Shown: positions 1 through 13,592 of the stretch, piece after piece
How positions within the stretch are numbered: position 1 is the first letter of the stretch
How the letters are laid out: every line of letters begins with the position of its first letter
Notes under the pieces: model-generated
The model's input: only the letters and a program-made list of their open reading frames with translations
Databases searched by the model: none
What the model was told of the DNA's origin: nothing
Made by a program: the position numbers and the translations under genes
Assembly (NCBI GenBank): GCA_013400975.1
Contig: WBMZ01012115.1
Coordinates: forward strand, 1-64,000
DNA from: Atrichornis clamosus
Lineage: Eukaryota; Chordata; Aves; Passeriformes; Menuridae
Reading direction: 5' to 3'
Length of the DNA: 64,000 nucleotides

Positions 1-795
1 CATGTCTCCAAGTGCCATATCTATAAGTCTTTTAAGTATCTCCAGGGATGGTGACTCTATCACTTCTCTGGACAGACTGTTCCAATGCTTCACAAGTGTT
101 TCATTGAAGAAAATTTTCCTAATACACAATTCTAAACCTCCCATGGCACAGCTTGAGGCCCTTTCTTTTTCACCTGTCATTTATTACTTTGGAGAAGAGG
201 CCAATCCCCATCTGGCTATAACCTCCTTTCAGGTAGTTGGAAAGACTGATAAGGTCTCCCCTGAGCCTCCTTTTCTCCAGGCTAAACATCCCCAGCTCCC
301 TCAGCTGCTCCTCAGAGGACTTATGCTCCCGATCCTTCACCAGCTCTGCTGCCCTTCTCTGGACACACTTCAGCAACTCAATGTCTTTCTTGTAGTGAGG
401 GGCCCAAAATTGAACATAGGATTTGAGGTGTGGCCTCACCAGGCCGACTACAGGGGGACAACCACTGCCCTGGCCCTGCTGGGCACACTATTTCTGATAC
501 AGGCCAGGATGCCATTCTTGGGCACCTGAGCACACGCTGGCTCATGTTCAGCTGCTGTCAACTAGCAGTCCCAGGTCCTTTTCCGCTGGGCAGCTTTCCA
601 GCCACTCTTCCCCAAGCATCACATGTTGCGACTCAAGTGCAGGACCTGGCACTTCACCTTGTTGAACCTCATCCAATTGGCCTCGGCCCCTCCATCCAGC
701 CTGCCCAGACCCCTCTGCAGAGCCTTACTATCCTCCACAGATGAACAGTGCTGACCAGCTTGGTGTCACCTGCAAACTGAGGATGCAACTTGCCT
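1..795 (-). mobile_element. CR1 LINE fragment, 3' portion, cut by window edge
   Basis: This is a minus-strand copy of the avian CR1 non-LTR retrotransposon. The 89-codon frame at 170-439 has typical CR1 ORF2 C-terminal wording ([16 protein letters not shown], then [20 protein letters not shown]). The opposite-strand phrases for the preceding segment, such as the CTGCCCAGACCCCTCTGCAGAG block, continue to about 795. The 3' tip is not present, so it lies left of position 1. The copy is 5'-truncated, as most CR1 copies are, and has stops and frame breaks, so it is dead. It has the same orientation as LMO7. The right boundary is approximate. Confidence 0.93.
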
Positions 796-3700
796 TCGCC
801 CTCTTGTCTGCCCTTTCACCACAGCGCCCCAGTGTGTAAATACACTTTCTGAGAAAACCAAGTACTGATCCTTCATTCCAACTCTTCTCCAGATGAAACT
901 CACACTGTCCATTAAAGGAAGGAAGTTTAACAAGCAACTTTGGCAGACACCTGACACGGAGTACATGCCTTAGTCCTCCTGTGCTGGCAGCCTGGTGTGC
1001 CCTGAGAGCAGCTGCTGTGCACCCACCACTCACGTTGTACCCAAGCAAGCAAAACTCAGGCACGCAAACTCGTGCTGTTTGGTGCCACCACTCCCTGGAT
1101 TCGTAAAGTCTTATCCAAACAATGATAAAAAACCCCAACCTGAACAAAAAAATAGAAGCAATTTACAAATGCAGTCATGTCATTTAGGTCATGATCACCA
1201 TGCCAGACTGACTACATTACCTGGATAACTAGGGATTTCTGTACAGGTTATTCATCAAATTAGCTTGTTGAATACATTCACAAGTTATTCACACAGTATT
1301 AGAGAAAACTGAATTAAACTAAGGAATTTGTTTACATTTCAAAGAGGAAAATCCTTCAGAAAGACAAAACATTTATAAAAAGCATTCTCTTGCAATATAT
1401 TCTCTTCCTCTTGAAGGAATAAAAATATCACAATGAAATGGCAAATACTAGTAAATCACCAGTGCTAAGTGACTTTTGTATGATTTCTCAACAGCAGCCA
1501 ACATTCAATACCAGAGGTGAGCTCAGATTTCAAAGAATAAAATGTTCTGCACACAGAGAGAGAGGGTTTTGCAGGACAAGCACAGCAGAGGAGTATCATT
1601 ACCAATGCATCTTATTCTGTGCTTATTCAACCCGCGTGGGTGTGCCTTCTACATAACCATCTGATGTGTGATTTTACAGTTACATTTCCCATGCCAAAAT
1701 CAGTAACAAAACCTCTTAAATTAACTGATCTTTTGAGAGCAAAAGTAGCTTTTAAGTAATGATGCTGAATATAGCATAAGCAAATACATGTACTAGCTTA
1801 TTTCAAGAGACTTTCAGGCATTCTTATTCATTATTCTTCTGAAGCTTTCCATAAAACTTCAAATGGCTTAATGAAAAACCATCATATGTTAAATTGCTAA
1901 TAATGAATGATAACTTTTTTCTGTGATTGCACAACCTGGTCACATATAGAGGTAGTCAGATACCGGTTTAGATTAAGAGACCTACCATGGTTTTATTCAT
2001 TTTTTCAGGTAGCTGTACAAGCAATGTTCCACACTTGCTAAAGCTTAACAATGGCAGATTGCTTGATTTATTTATAAAATCAAGTTAATTGCTTCCACAT
2101 GATCTATGTTTGATTTTTTCCTTAGTTATGTTTCTTGGAGTTTATAATAGAGCTGTAGAAGTTAAAAGCATCTTTTACTGCATGCAACCTTTTCCAAACT
2201 ACACACCAGAGCATCTACATTGGGCCAGATCAAAAAACTATATCTAGCCCAGGATTTTATCTTCCCACGTAATCCCAAGTGGTTGCCTAAAGAAAAGTAA
2301 AAACAGAGCAGGTAAGATACTTCTCCCTTGTGGACTTTCCAAGCTAGATGTGGTTTCCCCACACTAAGTAACTCTTAAAAGACTTCCCTTCTTTAAGCTT
2401 CTCCACTACCCCCTGAATGCAAGTAAACTTTTATCATCCGCAGCATCTGTTGGCAAGGAAGACTACTGCCCCTTCATTTGGTTCACTGATTATTCATATA
2501 ACATGCAAGGGATGCAAGTGACTAGTTGTACCACTTGTTCATGCCATCTGCTAGGGGTTTTTTTGTTTATTTGTTTGTTTTAAGCGTTCAGGCTCAGGAC
2601 TCTCAGTGTGTTTAATTAAATCTGAAGGAGAAGCTATTCTTACTTTTAGTCAGAGAAATGCCATGAGGATGAAGATATTCCAGTTCCACAGGTCTGCTTT
2701 CAGGGGAATTTGGGGAGGTGAAGTGAGAAAGTGAGAAAAGGGAAAATGATCAAAGTCCAAAGTTTCACATGGTATTACAACACTAGCAAATTCCAGATTA
2801 ACCACAGCAGCACAGAGATGTGCTATTGTTTCTCCTGTTCCTAATACTTGTTTCTGGGGGAGGGGTGGGGCCTTTGTTTTGTTTGTTTGGGGTTTTTTGA
2901 CTCACACTGAACACTGAATAGATGCCTTCACAAAACTTCTGACCTCATTATCTCAGGTCTGAGCAGTATCAGCTATTCCAGAACTCATAATCTTACACAC
3001 AAAATTGGAATTGTTCTGAATTTCCCATTATAACTTAAGCAACCCAAGTTTCCTTGTATTTTATAAATAAAAAGAGTGCAATTTCTGAAAAAAATAACCT
3101 GAAAACTACTACTAAAAGCTGTTTACAAGAGCAATCAACACTGGTATATTTGGACAGATTAGGATTATTTTGCAGAATTGTACAGTAAGTCCCTAATTGC
3201 ACAGATCTGTGTTGAAAATACATCACATCTTCAAGTCAAACCATACATAAATATACTGTGCCTTCTGTTACCTCTGGCATTTTTAGCTAACGCTTTACCA
3301 AGTACATCCCTCACCCCAGAAAATTATCACAGTTGAGGGCATCTTACAAACATCAGGTCACAGAGTTAAAAAGAATACATTACTGCATCATAAATCTGAC
3401 AGGCGTATTTCAGTGGTTATTCATGGGGAACAAGTGGCTGTCTGTAATTTAATAGCCTTTGCAAGAGCAGAAGTATTTTGAACTTGGACTCCCTTTCCCC
3501 GCCCCAGTTAAATATTTTATCATATAACGCATTGGAATCCACGTCAGTTGATGCATATCTGTACATACTGGGTTCAAAGGTGTGTGCGTGTTTACATTTG
3601 CAGGACATTTTTTCTAGAGGGGAAAGGAAAGAGGAAATATCATCAGCATTAGTCAACCTTCTTACTCTAGTCCCAGCAGCCAGCTGCAGCAGCTTTCAAA

Positions 3701-3830
3701 ATTTTGCTTTGAGTTAGTTTCTGATACTGTGCTCCCTCCCTGCGCAGACGGAATCGCAGGGAGGGGATACAAACACTGGAGGGCTATGCTGTCGGGACAA
3801 CTGGCTCTGCAGGAGCCTCATATGACATTC
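796..3830. other. LMO7 intron, no gene seen
   Basis: This is AT-rich single-copy-looking sequence between two CR1 fragments. The reading frames here are short (under 140 codons), lack family motifs and lack exon-like splice sites that I could support. There are small T/G-rich stretches near 2560 and 2880 but no clear repeat. Confidence 0.6.
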
Positions 3831-3959
3831 GACAAGGACAAAGTCCGAGTCCCGCCCCCAGGACGGACCTAATTTCTGCAACTGCAGAGTGGGGCGGGGA
3901 GCTGGGCCTGGAGGTCCTGCTGGGCCGGACGTCAGCCCGCACCAAAACCTGGCGACACT

Positions 3960-4225
3960 GGCCAACAGCACGCAGGGCAGTATGAAATGGTGCATGGCTG
4001 TGCAAAGGGGAGCACGGCCAGGAGCCTGACAAATCTCCTCATTCCCCCTTTCCTCAGCACTTATTATACCACATCTATAATGCTACTGTCTCCAGTTTGG
4101 TGTCTTGTAGTACAACAAAGACACTGACAAACTGGAGGAAGTTGAGTGGAGATCACCAGGATGGTCAGGGCTGGAGATTCCGAGCTTGATTGTCCAGCTT
4201 GTTCAGCCTGGAGAACAGTTCTCCA
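3960..4225 (+). mobile_element. Old, diverged CR1 LINE fragment
   Basis: This is a plus-strand remnant. Blocks match the CR1 ORF2 end in order: GGGGAGCACGGCCAGGAGCC, then CCCTTTCCTCAGCACTTAT, then TAGTACAACAAAGACACTGA (the usual tract encodes YKKDME), then TTGTTCAGCCTGGAGAACAG (the usual tract encodes LFSLEK). Substitutions and small gaps are many, so it is older than the other copies. The GC- and CpG-rich stretch just to its left (3840-3960) may be part of the same element, but I could not align it with confidence. Confidence 0.7.
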
Positions 4226-7200
4226 GTTGGGTTTTCTTCTGTTGTTGGTAGGGTTTTTTCCCTTTTGTTTCTTACAGACAACAGATCTCTATCATTTAAA
4301 GGAACATGTCTTTTTGTGGTTAAGCTTGGCTACTACCTAGCGTGCTTTGTTTCCACTCCTCTGCCCCTTCTTATCATCTAACCATGTGGTGAGACATTAT
4401 TTCATTTAACTGGTTTCAATGAGGACATGCAAACAACCCTGCAACCCTCTGGAAATGTGCTTTATAAGAATATTTGAAATTATTATTGCATTACCAATTG
4501 CATTCTGTATCCACAGCAAAAACACCTGTTAATGCCACTTGAAAGGATACAAGCATTAATAATAACTGGAATCGAAATCTCTAAAATCTAAGGAATAAAC
4601 CCAGCCAAAAGTAGGGTTTTGTATGAAGTAAGATCAAGAACTCTCAATATACTGTTCAGCTTTCCCTGTTTACAGAGTATGGTTAACTGGCAAACTCCTG
4701 TATCCATGGAAAACTTCAAGAAATTAGCTTCCCCCACTATTTAAATATAGAAGTTCTTCCTGTTGAGTTGTCTGCAGAAAAACTAACTGAACTTGAGCAT
4801 TTTAGCAGTAAAATATAGTTTAAAATAATGTGATAGTGCACTTGCATATATGTTTCTGTGTAACTGATATTAACTAACACAAGCTTATTCTTTTTGTAAG
4901 TCCTTCAACTTCCAACATCAGACACAAACACTTTTTTGTATGGAAGAAAAAAGAATCACCACCAAAAAATGCAGGTTCTCTCTTTACCTTCTTTTGTAAC
5001 TCACTGCTACTCATCAAAGACGTTTTTCTCTCTCTCATGTAGTGTTTTATAAACTGCATTTAATCCTGGCAAGTTAGGGGATTAAAATGAATACAGGTGT
5101 TTAAGGTTTAGATGGATTCCCATGGGAATCCTAAAAGGTTAGAGACACTTCTCTTAACATGAACATTGAATGAGGATTGTAACGGCTTTTAGTAATAATG
5201 GCTTTGTATCCCCAACCCCCAAAAAGATTATCCCAGAAATACTTTTTAAAATGTAATAGAATCAAGAATGGGGACTTAGAACAAACCAACATCATTCAGC
5301 AGAAAGCTACTGCAACTTCTTCAGCAAATCATTCACTTCTGTAGCAGAACTATTTGAATTCCAGTATAAGGCTATGGATCTGTGTCACTAGAGATACCTG
5401 AATTGCTTTCAATACAACTACTGCACACTAAATGGGGGTTTTTTCCAAATTTGTTCAGACTCTTCCTGTACACTTGTAGGTACAGGTATAGAACTCCTGA
5501 GTTTTTTTTCTTACAGCAGAATCACCTTCACTAAATAGATAAATGGTAAAAACAAACACTATCAAAAGTATAATCTTATAAAGGAAGTGTAAATTATTAA
5601 CTGTTAAATTACTCAACAGCAAAAATGATCAATCTCTAACATTTCTCATAATGATCAGAAAATTTACAGAGAAAGCAGAAAGATTAAATAGCACCACACC
5701 CAACGCTTTATAGACTTTACACTGAAGAGTTGGAAGTAAATTTCTAGCAGGTATAGTCCAAAGTCTGGAACATATTTTATTGCCTACAACGTTTTTACCG
5801 GAATGATTTACAGTTTATGCAGATTAGTGACATCAGCACAAATATTTTATACTTAAGCACATCAGTTTCACAAGACTGAAGAAACCAATTTTTTCATTTT
5901 ATCTCTGCATAATTGTCCTAAGTATAAATAAAACTTAACATGTGAAATGACTGATCTTGAATTTAGTTATATCATAAACAGAATAAATATAGCAACTTCA
6001 ATGTTTAGAATATGGCTATGCCCAGGAAGTTACTGTATTTCTATGACAATGCCCATAACAAAAAGAGAATTTACACACTTACGAAGTTGTAAGATCATTT
6101 CTAGATTCAATTTGAAGTGAGGGTGATGCACTTTTCCATTTCAAGGGAACTGTCACTAGGAAACTTAGTTACCACAATAAAAGCCTATTACAACCACATG
6201 TGTAAAAAATATTATTTCCCTGGATATAAATGGGAAAAAGCCACATTCATTGTGCTAATTAAATTTTGGTTAAATGGTTTGCATTTCAGCTTTCAAGACC
6301 CACAAAAAGCTGTCTCTTACTTGTTTCATCTCAACTTGAATTCAAAGATAGCTTCTAAAATGCTGAAGCCTTTGGGGTAATTGACTCTTCTGCCACATAA
6401 ATATAAGCAGGAGAATTTACGCAGGTACAAGTTTTGGACTAATCATCATGGTACTTCTTGCATTGAAGCACTTGGCTTTCATCCAGCTCACAACTTTCTA
6501 TTCTACACAAAATAAAAAGGCAGGAAAGGGTGGTTCCGTGTTGTGTGTTTGAGTGTTTTGGGGTTTTTTATTTTTTTATTTTGAAGCCAAATTAGAAAAT
6601 AAGTTTTTCAACTCATTAAAATGCATGTTTCCTGGAAAAATCAGCACAGCAAATTCAGATTCAGCTACATCATAATCTCTTATTATAAGCATTAAATTCT
6701 TGAGCAAAAAAAGATTTCAAGATGATGTAGTAACTTGGCAAATATATTAGATATGGAAGAAGATCTAGATATGAATTCAGTATTATCAACAGCAAACACC
6801 AGCTCTAAGCTACCTATCCCACCAATTGACCTGCATTCCCTCTCCTTTCATTGTCGTTTTTTGGGTTTGTTTTGTTTGTTTGGTGTTTTAAGTATCCATT
6901 TTCAGGGTATTTGACTCTGTCTCCTTTGAGCAAAATATGGCAGCTCTTCCTGAAAGACAAAATAGGATACAAGTCCCAAAAGATTGTCTCATCATCACAC
7001 TTCAAGCTTCCAGGTAGGCCACTTGCCAGACAGTTTGAAGAGTTGAGTGATACTGGTAAAGCAATCCTAAAAAATTCCTCCAAAGACTGAGACGTGGTAT
7101 TGCTTTCACAATTAAAGCTCTCCAAAACACAAATTTCTAAGAGCACTGACAACAGTTTTCCACTCAAAGAGATCATCTTTTCAGGTGTTCTATGTAGATT

Positions 7201-8480
7201 GCTTTTTTTCAGTGGTCTACCCGTCAGTGCTAACATCCATCCCATAGAACAGAAATTTCACTTTGCCTTTGTTTACCCTGCAAAAGAAAGCACCCTGAGC
7301 AGGAAACACAAATGGCATCAGGAAATGCAGCATATTCCCCAGGACTAGACAGGAAGAACATTCAAGTCATAAGAAACATCAACTACTATTAAAAAAAAAT
7401 CTTTTCTAATTAATATTAATATCTACTATATAGTGAAATAGTGTGTGGTTACTTCCTGCCACAAGAACAGTAATTTCCTAAGGGACTCAACACTCATAGA
7501 AATTATAGCTGCATTCAGCTATCTGCTACTGTTTCACTCTCATTTTTAGGAATCCTATTTGACCTGCACAGTTAGTGGTTGCATGGAAAAGGAAAAGTGA
7601 GGCAATTTCATCACTGAAAGGAGGCACTGGTAATATTGTAATTTAAATTACAGGATAAAGAAGATAGGTGCTATAGGACACTGTGCTTGGCTTTACTCAC
7701 TGCTAAAAGGCTTCCCTTCTGACAACCCCTAAAAAGAGAGAGTTGCTTAGTAAGGGACAAGAGTTGTGATTTGCAAGGTAGTGATTCTGCATATATGCTT
7801 GAAATAGTTAATGTTGGTATAATAGTTCACTCTTACATAATCAGAAGAACACCCCATTAAATGTATCCTGATCCAAGTAGAACAAGAGGTGCAGGATACG
7901 TGCTTACAGCCACATCACATAGCAACTATTTCACTTTCTCAAGTTTTAGAAAGCATCTATTCCCTTAACAACTCTTTTTGGTGGTATTTAAATTCAGAAA
8001 GTATTATCTCTGAACTGAAATAGAGAGGCTGTCTCAAAAGCTCAGCTGAAATGCAGGAACACAAGGATGAACATGACATAAAACTTGTTACTTCTCTCCA
8101 GTTGGCTTTAGTTACATAGAGCTTTATGCTACAGAAAGCATGGCATTTGCATTTTTCCAGGATTGATTTTTGCTTTAGGAAATCCTGAAAAAAGATTATG
8201 CTAAAGAAACATTAAATGGGTAAGTTAAAAACTACCCAAAACTTTGAAATGCAGGGCCAAAGTTAGAGCTCTATTATTTCGTCTCATGTATGCACTTAGT
8301 CCCACTTCAGCAAAACTTCTCCAAGAGGGTTTTCTGTTTGCTTTATACAATTAGCACTTCATTTAGTGTACAAGATTGAAATGAATATGTAGAAAAAGTG
8401 CAAAGCAGCAAAAAGATGAAGGCCTTATCCAAATACCAAGTTCTGCAAGGTGATGAGACACTTCCAGCTGTCTTTGGAAA
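4226..8480. other. LMO7 intron, no gene seen
   Basis: This is AT-rich intronic sequence. I see no exon-like segment with both splice sites and a family match. The longest frame, 143 codons on the minus strand at 6814-7245, has ordinary composition and no recognisable domain. Low-complexity T/G tracts occur near 6550 and 6865. Confidence 0.6.
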
Positions 8481-8481
8481 C

Positions 8482-8998
8482 AATCACAGAATGGTCTGGG
8501 TTGGAAGGTACCTTAAAGTTCATCTAGTTCCAACCCCTCTGCTATAGGCACACCTTCCACAACAGACCAGATTGCTCAAAGCCCCATTCAACCACACCTC
8601 AAACGCTTCCAGGGATGAAGCATCCACAGCTTCTCTGGAAAATCTGTTCCAGTACCACATGACCCTCATAGTAAATAATTTATTTCCAATATCTAAATCT
8701 AAAGTCTCAGTTTAAAGCCATTACCCCTTGTCCTAGCCTACATGTCTTTGTGAAAAGTCCCTCTCCAGCTCTCTTTTAGGCCCGTTTTAGGTACTGGAAG
8801 GTGCTGTAAGGTCTCCCTGGAGCCTTGTCTTCTTCAGACTAAACAATCCCAGTTCTCTCAGCCTGTCTCCATAGGAGAGCTTCTCCAGCCCTCTGATCAT
8901 CTTCATAGCCCTCCTCTGGATTCACTCCAGCAGACCCACACCCTTGCTGTGTTGGGGGCCTCAGAGCTGGACACAGTGCTCCAGATGGGGGTCTCAGC
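8482..8998 (-). mobile_element. CR1 LINE 3' fragment
   Basis: This minus-strand CR1 copy is recognised by the 3' terminus (reverse complement of AATCACAGAATGGTCTGGGT), the opposite-strand text TTCCAGGGATGAAGCATCCA, and the run CTCTCAGCCTGTCTCCATAG, CCCTCCTCTGGATTCACTCC and GCTGGACACAGTGCTCCAGA. These are standard CR1 3'-end phrases. The copy is about 520 bases long, 5'-truncated, and carries a local duplication-like disturbance around 8770-8810. It lies in the same orientation as LMO7. Confidence 0.93.
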
Positions 8999-11900
8999 TT
9001 TTGAGTTTCATTCAAGACATACTCTAAATGTAACTCTGTAGTAATAATATTAATGGAAGCCAACTATTTTAATTTGCTCTTTCACTGAAAAATGAAATTA
9101 GTATGGTAAAACTTCAACATCAGAACTCAGGGCCTGTGGTAGCTTTAAAAAAAGTCTGCAATTTAAGATTTCACAGCAAATTGTCTCTTTTTCTTTTTGC
9201 ATAGTTTAGTATTTTAATCTGTTAACCCACCATCGTTTGTATTTATTATTAGCATTTAATGAGATTCTTTAACTGGATACCTCATTTTACAGTATTATAA
9301 ATTTTCAGGCAGAAGAATTAATTTGCTAGAAAAAAAAGATAAATTTGAGTTTACACTCTCAGTTTGATTGTTCAGACTGTCTCCTTTCAAACTGATAATT
9401 GAGATAACATACTCCATCAGAATTGAAGTTTGGTGTCTGCCTATATAAATTCTCGCTTATTACTCCATGGTATGATTTTATTGAGAGCCCTTCCACAGCT
9501 GGGAACAACTGGGTGTGTCACCCCTAAAGAGCTGGGTAAGGAAGTGCTTAACATTTTTAAATAGTAACCGTGCTGACAACCAAGAGTCACTAAGTTTGTA
9601 TTACATTCTTACTTTGACAGAACTAAAAAGAATCAAGTATTAAGACAATCTTGCATTACTATAAATAAATAAATAAATAAATAAAATCCTTACAAACTGC
9701 TGGGTTTTAAAATAACATCTCCAATTAGAAAAAATAAACTCCTAGGCTAAAAAAATCATCAAATGTACCAAAAGAACTGAAGAAGGACACATATGCATTT
9801 ACACTAGTAACTAGCCACTGAACAAGATGATGTGCATATGACTGCCAGACATGGTATGTGAGGAGTAAGTCCATCTGGATGATCCTTCTTGGAATACATG
9901 ACATATTGCTGTACTATACCACTGAGCAATAACTTCTGCAGATTTACAGAAAGACTGAACTATAAATCTCAGACATTAATCCACACTCCCATTTTCACTG
10001 GCAGAAAAGAAACCATCCATGCCAGGACACTTTTTCCACACCACCCAACTACTGATCTTGCTGATCTGGCAAAGCATAAAGTTTGCAAAGCTTGGAGCAG
10101 CAACCAGTAATTTTAGCCAGCCCTTTTCACACAATCTTCTAAACAATAAAATTTTAAGGAGCTTTTTCTTTGCAAAAAGGATAATCGCATAATCACTTGG
10201 AACTGAAAGTCTGGATACATAAGAGGATTCTTGCTTCTCCTGTCCCAGATTACTTCTAGTAATTATAGAGGAGGGTTTCACATCATGCCTGTGCATCATT
10301 CTCAGTTGCAATAGAAAACAAAATACAAGTGAAAGTTGTAGCCTCCTCACCAGATAAAAAGATTATTTTCTCAGAACAGATTCTGTACATCTTAACCCAG
10401 ATGACATAAGAACACTGCACCACATACAAAAGGAGTTTGGTATCTTTGAATGGCTTTGTGGTGGTGTTGATTAGATGGAGTGCTATCAGTGAAGGCACAG
10501 TGAAAGGCAGCAAGCACAAATAAAGCAGAAATAAAGTACAAGGAGAAAATAACTTTCCCTGCTAGGAAGAGAGCCTGCCCAGGTGGGACAGGATGGCAGT
10601 CTGAGAGTCAACAGCCTGAGGATATATGACTTCTCACAAGGTAAAAGGGAGGATATACCACACAACTGCCAGGCAGCAGAGACGGGAGAAGTACACAGAA
10701 CCCTCTTTACAGAGCTCATCTCCCTCAAAGGAAGGTGTTCCCAGCACAGAGGTGTCACATCAATTAAACAGGTCTGTGACAGGGACAGAGATGCAACTTC
10801 CCAGCTAGTGTGAGAGACTGGTTTTGCTCTGACATGACAACTCTGATCTCCTCCCTTAGCAACAGAAGCAAACTCATCCTTTTAATGGTACTGTCCTCTT
10901 ACCAATTTTCCACATCCAAAGCAAATCAGGCACCTTTTCATGCCTGACAGTACATAAATGTGTCCTACCAGTGCCCTGTTGTCTGCCACCACAGCCTGTG
11001 AAGCTGAAGCTTTTCTAAGCAACAGTTTATTTAATCTAGTTTGGGTAGATAAAAAGCATGTGCTAGCAGTGGTGCAACAGGAGAACACAGCAGTCCCGCT
11101 GCGGTGTCAAAATACACACTGCTTCAGGCACACGTTACTGTTATCCCATACAACATATCACAGCTGGCTTAAGATGTGGGCCGTTAGCCTCAGGTGACAG
11201 CAGCAAAATGAATTTGCTTAGAAGCCAAAAGTTAAATGCAATCTTTTATGTAAGCCAGCAGATTTAAAAAGTTTTCATTCTTCGTGACAAGAAATTATTT
11301 ACTTCTAATTATGAAACTAGAGTTAACAGAGGGTAACACGAAAGTAAGACATGAAATAGTACCTTTTTCTGAGGCCTGGCATCTTACAGCTTTTGAAGAT
11401 ATTTGTAATTCTGCTTGAATATATGAAACTACATATTTCTATCAAATAATAAAAAGACATATCAGATAAAATTCCTGATTACACAGTATTTCTCTCCCAA
11501 CACACACATAAATCTCTCCAAAAAACAGCTTGCCCTCTGGATAATCAAATTATTTCTATAATTAACTTTTCAATTGAGAGAGTTATTTTTGTGTAACTTA
11601 TTTCCTTCATTTCTTGGAATAAAACTTCTGTCCCATCCCTCTCCAACCTCCTAAACATGTCCAAATGTGCCAGTATTGTTAGGATACCACTTTAAAGCAT
11701 GCTCAGATACAGAAGTTTCAAATTACTCTGTAAACATTTTATACACACTGTGGGACTGTCATATGTCATATAATATATAATGTGTAGAGAATCAAACTTA
11801 CATTGAAACAAATTACAAGAACATGGTTATACGGCTGGCAGTTCTTTTGACTCTAACCCAGACACGCCTCATTGCTGTCCATAAGAAGTCTCAATAGTTA

Positions 11901-12040
11901 AATCTGTTTTTTTGAAAAACACTAATTAAACCATTGCTGAGTAGATATGATGTAAAACCCCTATTGCCTCGTGAGAACTTCAAATTCCAGCCTTCCTCTC
12001 TGCTCACAGAGCTGGGAAGAGAACTGGAGGTGCTGAAAGG
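8999..12040. other. LMO7 intron, no gene seen apart from the ATAA repeat
   Basis: Apart from the ATAA microsatellite, I see no repeat family, RNA gene or exon. Frames up to 124 codons (minus strand, 9976-10350) show no known motif and no splice context. Confidence 0.55.
9661..9684. repeat. (ATAA)6 microsatellite
   Basis: Six exact ATAA units in tandem in AT-rich intron. Confidence 0.97.
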
Positions 12041-12055
12041 ACCCAAAAACCCCTC

Positions 12056-12203
12056 GGTTACAGATCCACTGGATGAATTTCACGGCTGACCTCACTCGGG
12101 TGCCGCAGTTTAACGTCGGGACGAGTTGGACAACATACCTTGCACAACAGTTTGCTATCTCGACCTCCCCGGGCTTTCAGCCTGTCGTTATCCACGCCGT
12201 GGA
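12056..12203. other. CpG-rich patch in an AT-rich intron
   Basis: Twelve CpG dinucleotides fall within about 150 bases, whereas the surrounding intron is CpG-poor. The patch overlaps a 65-codon plus-strand frame (12073-12270) and a 71-codon stop-free stretch on the minus strand (11964-12176). Neither product resembles a family I know. A good donor-like sequence (AAG then GTATGT) reads leftward at 12138 on the minus strand. It could be an alternative-promoter or enhancer element, or part of an uncharacterised repeat. Confidence 0.4.
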
Positions 12204-13023
12204 ACACCAGCTCCTGAACTCCTCCAACCCTTCTCAGCTATACCCCTGGAGCAACCCTCCACCAAAATAACTTTAGCAAGGGCTTTGTGGATAATTTAAG
12301 CATGGCAGGGGTTACCAACCCTCTGGCTTTTGGCATGACGTAGGAACCAGCAGAGAATTCCAACATCCTGGAAGGATGCCAAGTCCCTAAACACCAGATT
12401 AGTGAGAAATTACGTTTCGGGTATGAGTCAAAGATTGGAAAACACATTGCCATCTCACGTATCAGACCTCAAAACAGTATGAACTTTCATTTTGAAACCA
12501 GGTAGAGAGCATGTCAACAGGCTACTACCCGATCTACCTACAAGAGATTTCTTTCTAATTAAAGCAGTTACATGGCATCTCACAATATTTTTTTTCCTTG
12601 TATTTACAGAAGGATTACTGCCTCTTCCTCTTTGATAAAACTGATAATTTAAGACAGGAATCAATTCTTAACATATAACTTGACAGGTTTCCAGCAAAAC
12701 TCACTAAAGCTTTTTTTTTTTAGACAATAAATTCATCCTTTGTACCGACGTAATAAAATAATTTATACTGTAACAAATCATGATGCCCTAGGACAATTTT
12801 TGCTTTGACTGATTTAGCTTAAAACACCTGTCTATACAGTAAAGTTCCACCTTAATCTCTCAGAAACTGGTAATAAAATTCTTATTAAGAGACACAGCAG
12901 TCCTGGAATATGAAAATCCACTAATTATATTTCAAAACCAAACCACTGCTATTTCACAGGAAAATTCTCTTCTCCGTAAACATTATAATTACCCTTTGTG
13001 CAATTCAGTACTTAATTTCTACT

Positions 13024-13041
13024 CACACACACACACACACA
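13024..13041. repeat. (CA)9 microsatellite
   Basis: Nine CA units in tandem about 550 bases downstream (in LMO7 sense) of the 13593-13699 exon. Confidence 0.95.
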
Positions 13042-13472
13042 GTCCCCTTGACAGGGGATGTGACATTCAGAAACAAACATCTGATTAATATTTGGAGTGG
13101 CAAGACCAGCGATCCTTTAGTAACACTGTACCTAAGCCACAAATCCATTTGGATAAGTAACAGAAGTACCATCTCAGCCTTTCGGATTTTACATCGGTAA
13201 TCACAAAGCACAAAGAGAAGTGATGCTTTCAATACCATTTACAGTTAACTCTGATCTAAGTCTAAAATAAGCTGAACAGTTTCCATCTCATATTAAATGT
13301 TGTAAATATTCATTAACAATTAGTTTGCTTGTAAGGTAAGTATTATAATACTTCATTTTTTAAATTACATTTCTGCAAATCTTATCTACTACTCTTAACA
13401 AGGCTGAAACCCTCACCACAGTATTCAGAACTGCTCGTACCAGATTAAAAGAATTTTCCATAGGCAAACATT

Positions 13473-13535
13473 AAAAAAAAAAAAAAAAGAACGGGAAAAA
13501 ACAAAAACGAAAAAAGGAAAAAAAAAAAAAAAAAG
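13473..13535. repeat. A-rich (minus strand: T-rich) low-complexity tract
   Basis: Two runs of about 16-18 A are separated by A-rich sequence with scattered G and C. On the LMO7 strand this is a U-rich tract 58-120 bases downstream of the GTGAGT donor at 13592. It probably arose by homopolymer expansion. Confidence 0.9.
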
Positions 13536-13592
13536 ACCGTGAAAGAGCTTAGCTGGAGAAGGGAAAGGAGAAAATAAACACACAAAACTCAC

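Noticed and set aside
2..529. 175-codon plus-strand frame at the left edge
   Set aside because: It is the antisense shadow of the CR1 copy at 1-795.
1..13592. Next LMO7 exon encoding the last CH helix (tryptophan-leucine-glycine motif)
   Set aside because: No minus-strand segment with this motif and splice sites was found; it is probably left of the window.
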